NCBI GenBank assembly: GCA_900553885.1
Contig: USFD01000006.1
Coordinates: forward strand, 1 to 62,587
Length of the DNA: 62,587 nt
Direction: 5' to 3'
DNA from: an uncultured Ruminococcus sp.
Lineage (GTDB): Bacteria > Bacillota > Clostridia > Lachnospirales > Lachnospiraceae
In this document: positions 27,042 through 36,273 of the stretch, piece after piece
How the letters are laid out: each line of letters starts with the position of its first letter
Position numbering within the stretch: the stretch's first letter is position 1
Translations under genes and position numbers: made by a program
Notes under the pieces: model-generated
What the model saw: the letters and a program-made list of their open reading frames with translations, nothing else
The model's database searches: none
Told to the model about the DNA's origin: nothing

Positions 27042-28496
27042 ATGCACATTTTAATGATATCTTATGATGATGATAATTTTGGTGATAATCTGATTAAGAT
27101 TTGTTTTGAAGGTTTGGTAAAAGTTGTTCTAAAAAATCTGGGGATGAGCAGGGCGGAGTACCAGATCAAGAAAATGCCACTGAAAAAAATAGACAGAGAG
27201 CTCGTAGCAGATGCGGATGTTATAGCCTTTGCAGGGGGAGGCTTGTTCGGATTGAGTTATCTGGGCTTTTACGAATATTTAAACGAGATCACAGAAATAG
27301 CGGATGAAAATGGGATTCCGGTGATATTTTCTTCTATCGGCGTAAATAATATGGATGCAAAAGCAGATGTCGAGGAATCTTTAAAGAACCTCTTGCAGCG
27401 CAAATGTATTTTTGCTGTTTCTGTTCGTGAAAACCTTGAATTGTTCAGAAAATATGCAGAAGGATGCGGGTTTATTCCAGAACAGGTTTGTGATCCTGCA
27501 GTGTGGACACAGTATGTATACAATATGGATACTTCGGAAAAAGTTTTAGCACATGCTCCGATAGGAGTGAATGTAGTGCGGGGAGGCTTGTTCAGGGATA
27601 ATGGAAAAGAATGGGGTCTGAAAGATGAACTGCGGCTATTATCAGAATTAAGAGATTATTTTGAAAAGAACGGCCAGGATTACAGATTTTATACGAATGG
27701 CAGTGTTTTTGATAATAATACCTTACATTATTTTGAACGGGAGTACAATGTTCCGCATGAGAAATGTATATATTCCCACACAACAAAAGAAGTAGTAGAA
27801 ACAGTTGCTTCTTTTAAAGCTATTATTACATTCCGTATGCATTCTTCAATAATTTCATACTCTTTTGGTATTCCGTCGATTGCGCTGGTATGGAATGATA
27901 AGATACCATTTTTTTATAAAAATATTGGACATAGTGACAGGATTCTTTACTTTGAGGACTGGAACAGCAGAACTCTGAGCGAAAAACTGGAATTTGTATT
28001 AAATAATAACGGGGATAAAGAAATTGTTAATCAAAAATATCTTATGTCTTTATATGAATTTCTGTATAATACCTTTAAAAAGCTTTTGATAATTAAAAAT
28101 AAAGATGATATGGCTATGCGTCCAATATATAGTTTTGAGAGTGTAAAAGAAACTCTTGCCGTATCTGCGGGGGAGATTGATTATGAAAGCTTTGATCTTC
28201 ATTTGAAGTTGGAAAAAGCTGAAAAACATTATCTGCAACGCTTTATTGATCTCAGAAAAAAGAATCAGGAGCTGGAGGGACAGAAAAAAGAACTATCGAA
28301 GGAAAGAAAGCTGATAGAAACTCTGCAGCAGGAAAACGGACGGTTAAAAGACCAGATCAGCCAGAGAGAATTAGAACTTCAAGAGATAAACAGCTGGATT
28401 TCCGTGCGTTTTGTTAAATGGTTCAGGCGCACATACAGAAAACTTATTCCATTGGGAATAAGGAAAAAATTAAAGAAATTACTCCGTAAAAAATAG
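27042..28496 (+). CDS. Polysaccharide pyruvyltransferase family protein with coiled-coil tail
   Basis: 484 aa. The N-terminal two-thirds (about 1-370) match the pyruvyltransferase family: the start (MHILMISYDDDNFGDNLI) with the GDN motif, ADVIAFAGGGLFG, IFSSIGVNN, and the distal ITFRMHSSIISYSFGIPSIAL block where an R-x-H pair lies in the active site. Such enzymes ketalise sugars with pyruvate from PEP, adding negative charge. Residues about 395-450 form a coiled coil rich in E, K and Q. The end (IPLGIRKKLKKLLRKK) is a basic amphipathic helix, probably bringing the enzyme to the membrane. GGAG precedes the ATG. The gene has its own terminator. Strand bias and base use are more AT-rich than in the preceding operon. 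Confidence 0.87.
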   Translation: MHILMISYDDDNFGDNLIKICFEGLVKVVLKNLGMSRAEYQIKKMPLKKIDRELVADADVIAFAGGGLFGLSYLGFYEYLNEITEIADENGIPVIFSSIGVNNMDAKADVEESLKNLLQRKCIFAVSVRENLELFRKYAEGCGFIPEQVCDPAVWTQYVYNMDTSEKVLAHAPIGVNVVRGGLFRDNGKEWGLKDELRLLSELRDYFEKNGQDYRFYTNGSVFDNNTLHYFEREYNVPHEKCIYSHTTKEVVETVASFKAIITFRMHSSIISYSFGIPSIALVWNDKIPFFYKNIGHSDRILYFEDWNSRTLSEKLEFVLNNNGDKEIVNQKYLMSLYEFLYNTFKKLLIIKNKDDMAMRPIYSFESVKETLAVSAGEIDYESFDLHLKLEKAEKHYLQRFIDLRKKNQELEGQKKELSKERKLIETLQQENGRLKDQISQRELELQEINSWISVRFVKWFRRTYRKLIPLGIRKKLKKLLRKK

Positions 28497-28507
28497 ATTA
28501 CTTTGTA

Positions 28508-28548
28508 AAGAAGTGCTGTATTTCTTAAGAATACCGCACTTCTTTTTT
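28508..28548 (+). terminator. Intrinsic terminator after pyruvyltransferase gene
   Basis: GAAGTGC-T-GTATT pairs with AATAC-C-GCACTTC around a short loop with one mismatch, followed by six T. The 28549-28737 gap that follows is very AT-rich, with a TATAAT at 28650-28655 but no good -35, and a small CTGCTT/AAGCAG hairpin just before the next gene. Confidence 0.88.
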
Positions 28549-28737
28549 GATAAAAGTATAGAATGATACTGAAAAATACAGGTAAAATATCAAAATTATA
28601 AAAAAAATGGAAAATATAAAATATACTAGCTTATAGAGTAGAAATGAGTTATAATATAGGAGTTTGTAAAAAAGCTGTAACGTAATTGTAAAAAATATAC
28701 TTAATAGATGAGGTCTGCTTATAAAGCAGGTGAATTT

Positions 28738-29880
28738 ATGGTAGTTTTAATTAAAATTGGACGAACTGTTTTACAGGGAATATACCAGTTGCTAAAGATA
28801 TTTCCTGTAAAAAATAAGATTGTAATGATTTCCCGGCAGAGCAATAATCCGCCTCTTGATTTTCTGCTTCTTCGGGACGAGATCAAGAAGGAGGCACCGT
28901 CGGCTGAAGTTGTTATGCTGTGTAAAACGCTGGATGGTGGTGTGAATTCGACATTCAGAAACAGACTGGGATATCTGTGCCATATGTTCCGCCAGATGTA
29001 TCAGCTTGCGACATCTAAGGCTGCCATTCTTGATACATATTGTATAGCTGTCAGTCTGCTGAAACACAGAAAGAATCTGCAGGTAATACAGATGTGGCAT
29101 TCTATGGGGACAATGAAGTTATTCGGTTATACGGCAGTAGGAAGCGAGGAGGGAAGCAGCCGGAAAATAGCAGAAAGTATGCATATGCATGAGAACTATA
29201 CATACTTTATAGCTGCTTCTCCCAATTATAAAGAGCATCTGGCGAGAGGATTTCATTGTGATGTGAAGAAGGCATTTATCTCTCCGCTGCCCAGATATGA
29301 TCTTCTGAAAAGCCAGGAATATAAGAAAAAGAAGCAAAATGAGATATATTCTGCTTATCCGGAGCTGAAAGATAATAAAATTATTCTGTACTGTCCTACG
29401 TTCCGGAAGGATGAGGCACAGATGCAGGGGGCGCTGGAAGGGCTGGTTAACAATCTGCCGGACGGATACAGTCTTGTAGTAAAACTGCATCCCCTATCCA
29501 AAATTGATATCAGCAGAGAAAATGTTTATACAGCAGAGTCATTTTCTACATTCGAGATGCTGTTTGTATCGGATTATGTAATCAGTGACTATTCATGTGT
29601 GATTTATGAAGCGGGGGTTTTAGGATTGCCGCTGTATTTTTATACATTTGATATGAACAGATATGAGAAAAACAGAGGGCTTGCAATTGATTATGAAGCA
29701 GAGATGCCGGGAGTTATTTCAGAAGATCCGGACATCATTATGAAAGCCATTGAAGAAAATGCTGTCAGCGAGGAGGATGTCAGAGCTTTTACAGATAAAT
29801 ATGTAGAACGGACAGATAACGCAACGGAAAAGATCACAAAATTTGTATTAGCGGTTGGGAGGATAAAAAGTGCAGGATAA
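28738..29880 (+). CDS. CDP-glycerol/polyol phosphotransferase, TagB/TagF family (copy 1)
   Basis: 380 aa. These GT-B enzymes (GT-like, inner membrane face) transfer glycerol-phosphate or ribitol-phosphate from a CDP donor to a lipid-linked glycan, as primase (TagB) or polymerase (TagF). Family motifs: QMWHSMGTMKLFGY, PLPRYDLL, YCPTFR, LHP, and the donor-site SDYSCVIYEAGVLGLP with YFYTFDMNRYEKNRGL. The ATG at 28738 has AGGTGA 5 nt upstream; the in-frame ATG 28708 has no such site. The length fits TagB-like primases. The next gene starts at a GTG within its last 11 nt. Confidence 0.9.
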   Translation: MVVLIKIGRTVLQGIYQLLKIFPVKNKIVMISRQSNNPPLDFLLLRDEIKKEAPSAEVVMLCKTLDGGVNSTFRNRLGYLCHMFRQMYQLATSKAAILDTYCIAVSLLKHRKNLQVIQMWHSMGTMKLFGYTAVGSEEGSSRKIAESMHMHENYTYFIAASPNYKEHLARGFHCDVKKAFISPLPRYDLLKSQEYKKKKQNEIYSAYPELKDNKIILYCPTFRKDEAQMQGALEGLVNNLPDGYSLVVKLHPLSKIDISRENVYTAESFSTFEMLFVSDYVISDYSCVIYEAGVLGLPLYFYTFDMNRYEKNRGLAIDYEAEMPGVISEDPDIIMKAIEENAVSEEDVRAFTDKYVERTDNATEKITKFVLAVGRIKSAG

Positions 29881-31564
29881 AATAGTTGTCACAGATATAT
29901 ATTGGCATAATATTTATCTTAATATCACCCTTCAGGGAGAAAACCGGGATCTTTATAAATATTTTATAAGCAATTTAAAAGGAGAACAGTACCCGCTGGA
30001 GATGCAAAACGGGGTATGCGTCATAAATATCGTTAATCTCCCGGAAACGGAGCTGCTGAAAAACGGCAAATGGTATCTGATTGCCGAAAAAGATGAAAAA
30101 TATATTCTGGTAAATATTTCTTCGGAGTGTGGATATAAGCTGGAAAATCTTGACAAGATTTATCGTTATGGAAAGGAAAAGTATGCCTATCTGATTACAT
30201 TTTCGGTAAAAGACAGTCTGGAGATGCTGCAGGGAACAGAGATCCCGCCAATTGCCGGACCGGCAGCTGTTTCCGCAGAAGATGAGTTTCAGAACGATAT
30301 GGTCTGCTGTATCCACACATCTTATATGATGCTGAACCGAAGAAATGATAAACGGAATATACTGATAGAATCTAAAAATGTCAGAGAGCTGTGCAAGAAA
30401 GCAGCATTTATTATTCTGAAACGCGGAATTAATTTCGCTTACTGTATTCTTGCGGCGTTTCGGAGAAAAGACGGAAAACATATCCTGCTTATGTCAGAAA
30501 CCAGAGCTCCGATAAGCGGAAATCTCCTGGCACTGGATAAACGGCTGAAGGAAAGAGGGCTGGATAAAACATACAAGATCAGTTATTCTTTTGCAAAGAC
30601 TTTGCAGCAGAGCAAATGGATGACCTTGAAAGAGTGGAGCAGACTGCTTTGGCTCATGGCAAAACAGGATATTATTTTTGTGGATGATTATGTGCCTGTT
30701 TTTAAGACAATTCATCTGAAAAAAGACACAAAACTCGTGCAGTTATGGCATGCCGGAGTGGGATTTAAATCAGTCGGTTATTCCAGGTTCGGAAGACAGG
30801 GATCGCCTCATCCGACAGATTCCTGTCATCGGCGTTATGATTATGCAGTGGTCGGGGGAAAAGGTCTGATTCCCGTATATGAGGAAGTGTTCGGCATTCC
30901 ATCAAAACAGATTCTGCCATACGGACTTGCAAGACTGGATGGATATCTGGAGCCGGAGCCAATTGAAAGGTATCGCGAGAAATTTTATCAGAAATATCCG
31001 GAATTGAAAAACCGACAGATTATTCTTTTCGCTCCGACATACCGGGGAAAAACCCAGGAAGAGGCGTTTTATCCAATGTCATGGATTCCCCAGGAAGATG
31101 TTGCCGAAATGTGCAAAGATCAATATGTTTTTGCTTTTAAAATGCATCCGTTTATTAATGAAAAAGTACAGATTGATGAAAAATTCAGAAGCTGCATATA
31201 TGATTTTTCGGATGAGGGCGATATTAATGAGCTGTTTTATGTGACAGACATCCTGATAACAGATTTTTCTTCAAATATATATGAGTTTTCTCTGCAGAGA
31301 AAGCCGATTATTTTTTATGCTCCGGATAAAGATTATTACCAGCTGACAAGAGGGGTTCACAGAACCCTTGATGAAGCACCGGGGCCGGTATGTACATCCT
31401 TTAATGAGGTGATGGATGTAATATCTCGTAAACAATTTGAAAAGAAAAAACTGGATGCATTTATTGATGAATCTTTTGATGAACATAATAAGAATTCCAG
31501 CGATCTGCTGATTGATAATTTGATTCTTAATAATACGGAGGAACAGCGTGGAAACAATTTATAA
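29870..31564 (+). CDS. CDP-polyol phosphotransferase, TagF family (copy 2)
   Basis: 564 aa from GTG 29870 (GGGAGG upstream, overlapping the previous stop). An N-terminal beta-rich domain of about 150 residues (DIYWHNIYLNITLQG...) like the accessory domains in teichoic-acid polymerases is followed by the phosphotransferase: LVQLWHAGVGFKSVGY, PYGLARLDGYL, FAPTYRG, KMHPFINEK and TDFSSNIYEFSLQRKPIIFYAPD, then a C-terminal RGV. The size and architecture suit a polymerase (TagF/TarL) rather than a primase. Which polyol it uses cannot be decided from sequence. Confidence 0.9.
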   Translation: MQDKIVVTDIYWHNIYLNITLQGENRDLYKYFISNLKGEQYPLEMQNGVCVINIVNLPETELLKNGKWYLIAEKDEKYILVNISSECGYKLENLDKIYRYGKEKYAYLITFSVKDSLEMLQGTEIPPIAGPAAVSAEDEFQNDMVCCIHTSYMMLNRRNDKRNILIESKNVRELCKKAAFIILKRGINFAYCILAAFRRKDGKHILLMSETRAPISGNLLALDKRLKERGLDKTYKISYSFAKTLQQSKWMTLKEWSRLLWLMAKQDIIFVDDYVPVFKTIHLKKDTKLVQLWHAGVGFKSVGYSRFGRQGSPHPTDSCHRRYDYAVVGGKGLIPVYEEVFGIPSKQILPYGLARLDGYLEPEPIERYREKFYQKYPELKNRQIILFAPTYRGKTQEEAFYPMSWIPQEDVAEMCKDQYVFAFKMHPFINEKVQIDEKFRSCIYDFSDEGDINELFYVTDILITDFSSNIYEFSLQRKPIIFYAPDKDYYQLTRGVHRTLDEAPGPVCTSFNEVMDVISRKQFEKKKLDAFIDESFDEHNKNSSDLLIDNLILNNTEEQRGNNL

Positions 31565-34409
31565 TAATCATTTTACAGTTGTTGCAGTATACAAAGAAAA
31601 TACGGAACGGTTAAACCAAACGGTCTCTGACTGCCTTGAACAGATGGAAGAAGGAGACAGGCTGATCATAGTGTGCGGAAATTCCGGGGATGTTGCAGAT
31701 GAATTGAAACGCAAATGGAAAAAACGGAAATGTGTTTCAGTAAAACAGGCGGAATCTCTGCAGGATGGCTATAATAGGATTGTATCAGAAACCGAATCAG
31801 AATATATCGTATTTGTTCATGAAGGAGATAGTCTGGGGGAAGGATATCTGAAAAATGCTGCTGCAGTGATGAAGGGCGATATACAGCAGATTCCGCCGGA
31901 ATATGAGGAAGAAAAATATGAACAGGATGACGATGATGAGGAGGAAAAAGAAGAAGATCATAATATCGGAAAAATAAAAGGTTATATTGCAGAACCAAAG
32001 GAAATGGGGATATTATTTGCGGATAATTACTGGAATAATCCTCTTCTTTCAGACAAAACGGAAAGATATACATTAAGCAAAAGAGTAATAGAAGGAACAT
32101 ACGCGGTAGATATAGATGAAAATTACTGGGCACTTCAGACAGCTTTAAATGGCGCAGTGATCCGGACAGCTTTTTTAAAGAGATATCAGTTCAGAAACGA
32201 CATTTGTTTTGAATATGAAACAGATGTTGTTTTAAGAATGCTGCTGGACGAACGGCATTATCTTGTCAGTGATCTCCTGAAATATAATTATTTTGAACCG
32301 AAAGAAAAGCAGGTGCTTTATCATATTCCGGCACATTTCAGAGAATGGTATTTTGAATCCGCTGAAAAATATCTGCTTCCGCTTTTTGATTACGAAAAGA
32401 GAGAAAAGAAATCTCCCTTTTTACAGAATTATGCAGTTTATTATGTATTGTGCCGCTTTTTATGCAATCTGGACAACAGAAATAAAAAGCAGATAACGGA
32501 AGAAGAATTTGATGATTATCTGGTTCTTCTGAAGGAGATATTTGAAAGAGTAGATGATTTTTACCTGCTGAATCAGGGCAGAGTTCCGTATTTATCACAA
32601 AATCCGCAGATTTTATGTATGTTTTTAAGAATCAAGTACGGAATTGATCAGGTGAAATATGATTATAGAATAGAGCCGGATCAGGAAAGCGGAGAAAACA
32701 ATCTGGTAATGTATTTTAATGACCATGTGATTTCATCCATGGACAGGCACCGTTTCTGTATCGGTATTATGAATTATATTGACGGGAAAGTCTGGATTGA
32801 TGGATCTCTGATCAGTATTTTTCAGTATGGCAATGTGAACTTTTATGCAGAATTTGAAGGGAAGTCTGTATTGATTAAGGATACGGACGCGTATTCTCTG
32901 ACAAAGTATTTTGGAATTCCTGCATACAGGAGAATAACATATCATCTGGAAATCCCGCTGGATCCGGATAAGAAACTGCAGAGATTGCGCTTTTACGCAA
33001 AATATAAGAATGAAAAGATTCCAATGAAGATTTCTTTTACGAATCATTGGGCTAAACTAAGCAAGTCTCCGAGATATTCCTACTGGAGATTTAACAGGTA
33101 TCTGTGTCATCATGCAGAAAATTCAATTGTTTTCAAGCATGCAAACAGATTTAATATTCTGAAGAGGGAGATACAGTTCCAGCTGAATCTGTTAAGAAAT
33201 AACACACAGAGCAGCAGGGCGGCATGGCGTATGCGCTGGATCTACTGGCTGACACGTCCTTATTTTTCGAAGAAAAAAATCTGGCTGATGCTTGACAAGC
33301 TGTATAAAGGCGGCGACAGCAGCGAGTACCTGTATCGGTACAGCGCAAAGAAGGATGACGGAATAACAAAATATTATCTGATTAATAAAGATACGTCTGA
33401 CTATAAAGCGCTCAGAAGAGATGGATTTAAGCCGCTGGTAAACGGCTCCCTGAAGCATAAACTTGTATTTATGAATGCGGATCTTCTTCTGATTACAAAT
33501 TCGCACCTGTTTCCATTTAACGGATATACAAAAGGAAAATCAAAGTATATCCGCGGATTGTGTAACTTTACGTCTATGTGTCTGCAGCATGGCCTGTCTG
33601 TCCAGAAATGTGCTATGGCACAGCGCAGGATTATTGATAACACAACGGGATATTTTCTTGCTTCAAAATATGAATATGAAAATCTGAGTAAACATGCGTA
33701 TGGTTATAAAGGTTTTGATATATTGAAAATAACCGGAATAGCCAGATATGACGGTCTCGTTAATAATGATAAAAAGCAGATTCTGCTGTCTCCTACCTGG
33801 AGAATGTATAATGCCCTTCCGGTAACTACAAGTGAAGGGGAACAGAGGGGATATAATCCTGAATTCAAATATACGGAATACTTCAAAGTATATAATAATC
33901 TTATTAATCATAAAAGGCTGATTGACTGCGCGCGGGAAACAGGATACAAAATTAAATTTCTGCTGCATCCTATTTTAAGTTCACAGGCAGAAGATTTCAC
34001 GCCGAATCCTTCGCTGGAAGTGATTCCCTCGGTTGGAAATCTCAGCTACGAAAAGATTCTGACAGAATCCAGTCTGATGGTGACAGATTACTCCGGAGTT
34101 CAGTTTGATTTTGCTTATATGAGAAAACCGGTGGTCTATTTTCATCCGACAGAACTTCCGGCTCATTATGAGGATGGCATATTCTTTTATGATACGATGG
34201 GGTTTGGAGAAATCTGTACAAAGACAGAAGAACTGGTTGATCTGTTGTGTGAATATATGCGTACAGGCTGTCATATGAAAGAAAAATATGTTGCACGGGC
34301 AGATGATTTCTTTGCCTATAAAGATCATAATAACTGTGAACGGATATATCAGGAGATTCTTAAGGCTCAAAGGCAGATTGACCGTGATAAACTGAGAACG
34401 ACAAATTAA
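31548..34409 (+). CDS. Large GT-A-like plus CDP-polyol phosphotransferase fusion (copy 3)
   Basis: 953 aa from GTG 31548 (GGAGG upstream; 17-nt overlap with the previous gene). Residues about 8-280 look like a degenerate GT2-type domain (FTVVAVYKENTERL; YIVFVHEGDSLGEGYL in place of a usual DxD; FRNDICFEYETDVVLRML as the base/acceptor helix), interrupted at 119-137 by a very acidic insertion. The middle (about 370-500) is beta-rich. The C-terminal part (about 560-940) is a TagF-type transferase with LQHGLSVQK, LSPTWRMY, LLHPILSS and TDYSGVQFDFAYMRKP. A protein of this kind may glycosylate and elongate a polymer. The sugar transferase half may be inactive. Confidence 0.85.
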   Translation: METIYNNHFTVVAVYKENTERLNQTVSDCLEQMEEGDRLIIVCGNSGDVADELKRKWKKRKCVSVKQAESLQDGYNRIVSETESEYIVFVHEGDSLGEGYLKNAAAVMKGDIQQIPPEYEEEKYEQDDDDEEEKEEDHNIGKIKGYIAEPKEMGILFADNYWNNPLLSDKTERYTLSKRVIEGTYAVDIDENYWALQTALNGAVIRTAFLKRYQFRNDICFEYETDVVLRMLLDERHYLVSDLLKYNYFEPKEKQVLYHIPAHFREWYFESAEKYLLPLFDYEKREKKSPFLQNYAVYYVLCRFLCNLDNRNKKQITEEEFDDYLVLLKEIFERVDDFYLLNQGRVPYLSQNPQILCMFLRIKYGIDQVKYDYRIEPDQESGENNLVMYFNDHVISSMDRHRFCIGIMNYIDGKVWIDGSLISIFQYGNVNFYAEFEGKSVLIKDTDAYSLTKYFGIPAYRRITYHLEIPLDPDKKLQRLRFYAKYKNEKIPMKISFTNHWAKLSKSPRYSYWRFNRYLCHHAENSIVFKHANRFNILKREIQFQLNLLRNNTQSSRAAWRMRWIYWLTRPYFSKKKIWLMLDKLYKGGDSSEYLYRYSAKKDDGITKYYLINKDTSDYKALRRDGFKPLVNGSLKHKLVFMNADLLLITNSHLFPFNGYTKGKSKYIRGLCNFTSMCLQHGLSVQKCAMAQRRIIDNTTGYFLASKYEYENLSKHAYGYKGFDILKITGIARYDGLVNNDKKQILLSPTWRMYNALPVTTSEGEQRGYNPEFKYTEYFKVYNNLINHKRLIDCARETGYKIKFLLHPILSSQAEDFTPNPSLEVIPSVGNLSYEKILTESSLMVTDYSGVQFDFAYMRKPVVYFHPTELPAHYEDGIFFYDTMGFGEICTKTEELVDLLCEYMRTGCHMKEKYVARADDFFAYKDHNNCERIYQEILKAQRQIDRDKLRTTN

Positions 34410-34429
34410 GTGAAAAGGAGTGTAATGTT

Positions 34430-35155
34430 ATGAATATCGCAATTATTTTTGCCGGTGGAAGCGGACGTAGAATGGGAGCGGGTATGCCGAAACAGTTTCT
34501 GGAAATAAACGGAAAGCCTATTATTATTCATACGCTGGATAATTTTCAGAACAGTCCTCTGATTGATAAAATCTATATTTCATGTAAAAAAGAGTATATC
34601 CATAAGCTTGAGAATATGCTGGAATATTACCGTATTACGAAAGCGGCTGGCATAGTAGAAGGCGGCGAGACAGGACAGGATTCGATTTACAATGGCCTGA
34701 AATGTGCATTAAAGGAAAATCCGGAGGATTCGATTGTACTGGTCCACGACGGGGTGCGTCCTCTGATCAGTGAAGAGGTAATAGAAGAGAATATCGAGTG
34801 CGTAAAAAAATACGGAAGCGCGGTGACATGTACTCCGTTCTTTGAGACGCCGGTTATCAGTGTATCGGGAGAAGTTGTGGAAGATATGCCTGTCAGAAAA
34901 TATATGTTTACTGCACAGGCGCCTCAGAGCTTCAGACTGGGAGAAATTGTGCGGGCACATGAGGAAATAAGGAAAACAAATCCGGAGTATAAAAATATAG
35001 CAGATTCCTGTTATTTATACAGAAACCTCGGAAAAGAAGTTCATATCGTGGAAGGAAACCGGGGAAATATTAAGGTTACGACACCGGAAGATTTCTATTT
35101 GCTGAGAGCTCTTTTACAATATCGTGAAAATGAGCAGATTCTGGGATTAAGATAG
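34430..35155 (+). CDS. IspD/TarI family cytidylyltransferase
   Basis: 241 aa; transfers CMP from CTP to a polyol phosphate. N-terminal FAGGSGRRMGAGMPKQFLE is the CTP-binding loop; HDGVRP carries the metal aspartate; QAPQSFRLGEI and the distal EGNRGNIKVTTPEDF are shared by IspD and TarI. IspD proper would be a MEP-pathway gene, but here it lies among four TagF-like enzymes and is followed directly by an SDR, so D-ribitol-5-phosphate cytidylyltransferase (TarI-like), or one for a related polyol or sugar phosphate, is more likely. AAAGGAG precedes the ATG. The substrate assignment is inferred from neighbours. Confidence 0.88.
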   Translation: MNIAIIFAGGSGRRMGAGMPKQFLEINGKPIIIHTLDNFQNSPLIDKIYISCKKEYIHKLENMLEYYRITKAAGIVEGGETGQDSIYNGLKCALKENPEDSIVLVHDGVRPLISEEVIEENIECVKKYGSAVTCTPFFETPVISVSGEVVEDMPVRKYMFTAQAPQSFRLGEIVRAHEEIRKTNPEYKNIADSCYLYRNLGKEVHIVEGNRGNIKVTTPEDFYLLRALLQYRENEQILGLR

Positions 35156-35165
35156 GAGAAGACGA

Positions 35166-36218
35166 ATGAATAAGATATTGAATGAAGATCTGATGGATAT
35201 TATTGAACAGCCTGTAAACTGGGAAAAACTTGCAAACAAAACAGTGATGGTTACAGGAGCCAGCGGAATGATTGGTTCTTATTTTGTAAGAACACTTCTG
35301 AAATTGAATGAAGTAAGAAATATGAATATCCGTGTGGTATGCGTGGTAAGAAACGTAAACAAAATCGGTGAGGATATCCTTGCGGATTCTGCTGCTGAGG
35401 TATTATCTCATGATGTGACCAAGCCGTTCGAGTATGGAGGGAATATCGATTATATTATCCATGCGGCAAGCCCGGCCAGTCCCCTTATTATGAAAGACAG
35501 CCCGGTAGAGACAATTGCGGCAAATGTACTGGGGACTTACTATACACTGGAGCTGGCAAAAGAAAAGAATGCGGAAGGATATATGTTTATTTCATCCAGA
35601 GAAATATATGGACAGCCGGATGAGGGACAGGAATTTTTTACAGAGGAGACATACGGTTTTGTAGATCCGCTGAATCCAAGATCCTGCTATCCGGAAGGAA
35701 AAAAAGCTGCAGAAACAATGTGCGCGTCATTCAAGGAAGAATACGGATTGAATACAAAGTCGGCAAGACTGGCACACACATATGGACCGGGAATGTCAAT
35801 TTATGACGGAAGAGTTCAGGCGGATTTCCTGAAAAATGTGCTGTTTCATGAAGATATTGTGATGAAAAGCGAGGGCCTTCCGGTTCGGACTTATACATAT
35901 ATTGCTGATGCAGTCGCAGGGATGTTTATGATCTTGTTAAATGGAACAGAGATGGTTTATAATATTGGAGATGAAAATGCCAAAATCTCGATCCGGGGGC
36001 TGGCAGAACTTCTAATAAAAATAACTCCGGAACGGAATCTGTCTGTCAAATTTGAGATACCTGAAAACGGAACCAAGGGCTGCGCACCCTTTACCCTTGG
36101 AATACTGGACAGTTCAAAACTCAGAAAACTCGGATGGAAACCAAAGAATACCATCGAACAGGGATTCAAAAGGACGATAGAGTACCTGGAAATAGAGAAA
36201 GCAGAAGGCAGATTATAA
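35166..36218 (+). CDS. Extended SDR (NAD-dependent epimerase/dehydratase-like) partner of the cytidylyltransferase
   Basis: 350 aa, Rossmann fold. The coenzyme loop is TGASGMIGSYF (residues about 31-41), a second strand ends in SHDV, and ISSREIYGQ is the serine-containing active-site strand. The catalytic Y-x-x-x-K is CYPEGK. The NAD-epimerase tail features PVRTYTYIADAV. Ten nucleotides separate it from the cytidylyltransferase. In other bacteria CDP-ribitol synthases are made from an IspD-type enzyme and a reductase (TarI/TarJ, or fused Bcs1 with an SDR), but TarJ is a zinc MDR, and this is an extended SDR of the nucleotide-sugar type. It could therefore act on a CDP-sugar or on a branched or unusual residue. 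Confidence 0.82.
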   Translation: MNKILNEDLMDIIEQPVNWEKLANKTVMVTGASGMIGSYFVRTLLKLNEVRNMNIRVVCVVRNVNKIGEDILADSAAEVLSHDVTKPFEYGGNIDYIIHAASPASPLIMKDSPVETIAANVLGTYYTLELAKEKNAEGYMFISSREIYGQPDEGQEFFTEETYGFVDPLNPRSCYPEGKKAAETMCASFKEEYGLNTKSARLAHTYGPGMSIYDGRVQADFLKNVLFHEDIVMKSEGLPVRTYTYIADAVAGMFMILLNGTEMVYNIGDENAKISIRGLAELLIKITPERNLSVKFEIPENGTKGCAPFTLGILDSSKLRKLGWKPKNTIEQGFKRTIEYLEIEKAEGRL

Positions 36219-36273
36219 TAATACAGGATTTTCCGAAATATATCCTGGGAAAGAATAGAGAGAGGATAGTATT

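Noticed and set aside
28708..28737. Earlier ATG for the first TagB/TagF-like protein
   Set aside because: No ribosome-binding sequence precedes 28708, whereas 28738 has AGGTGA at 5 nt and gives the usual family N-terminus.
34430..35155. Assignment as IspD of the MEP isoprenoid pathway
   Set aside because: Sequence alone cannot exclude it, but the location among teichoic-acid transferases and the SDR partner favour a polyol-phosphate cytidylyltransferase.
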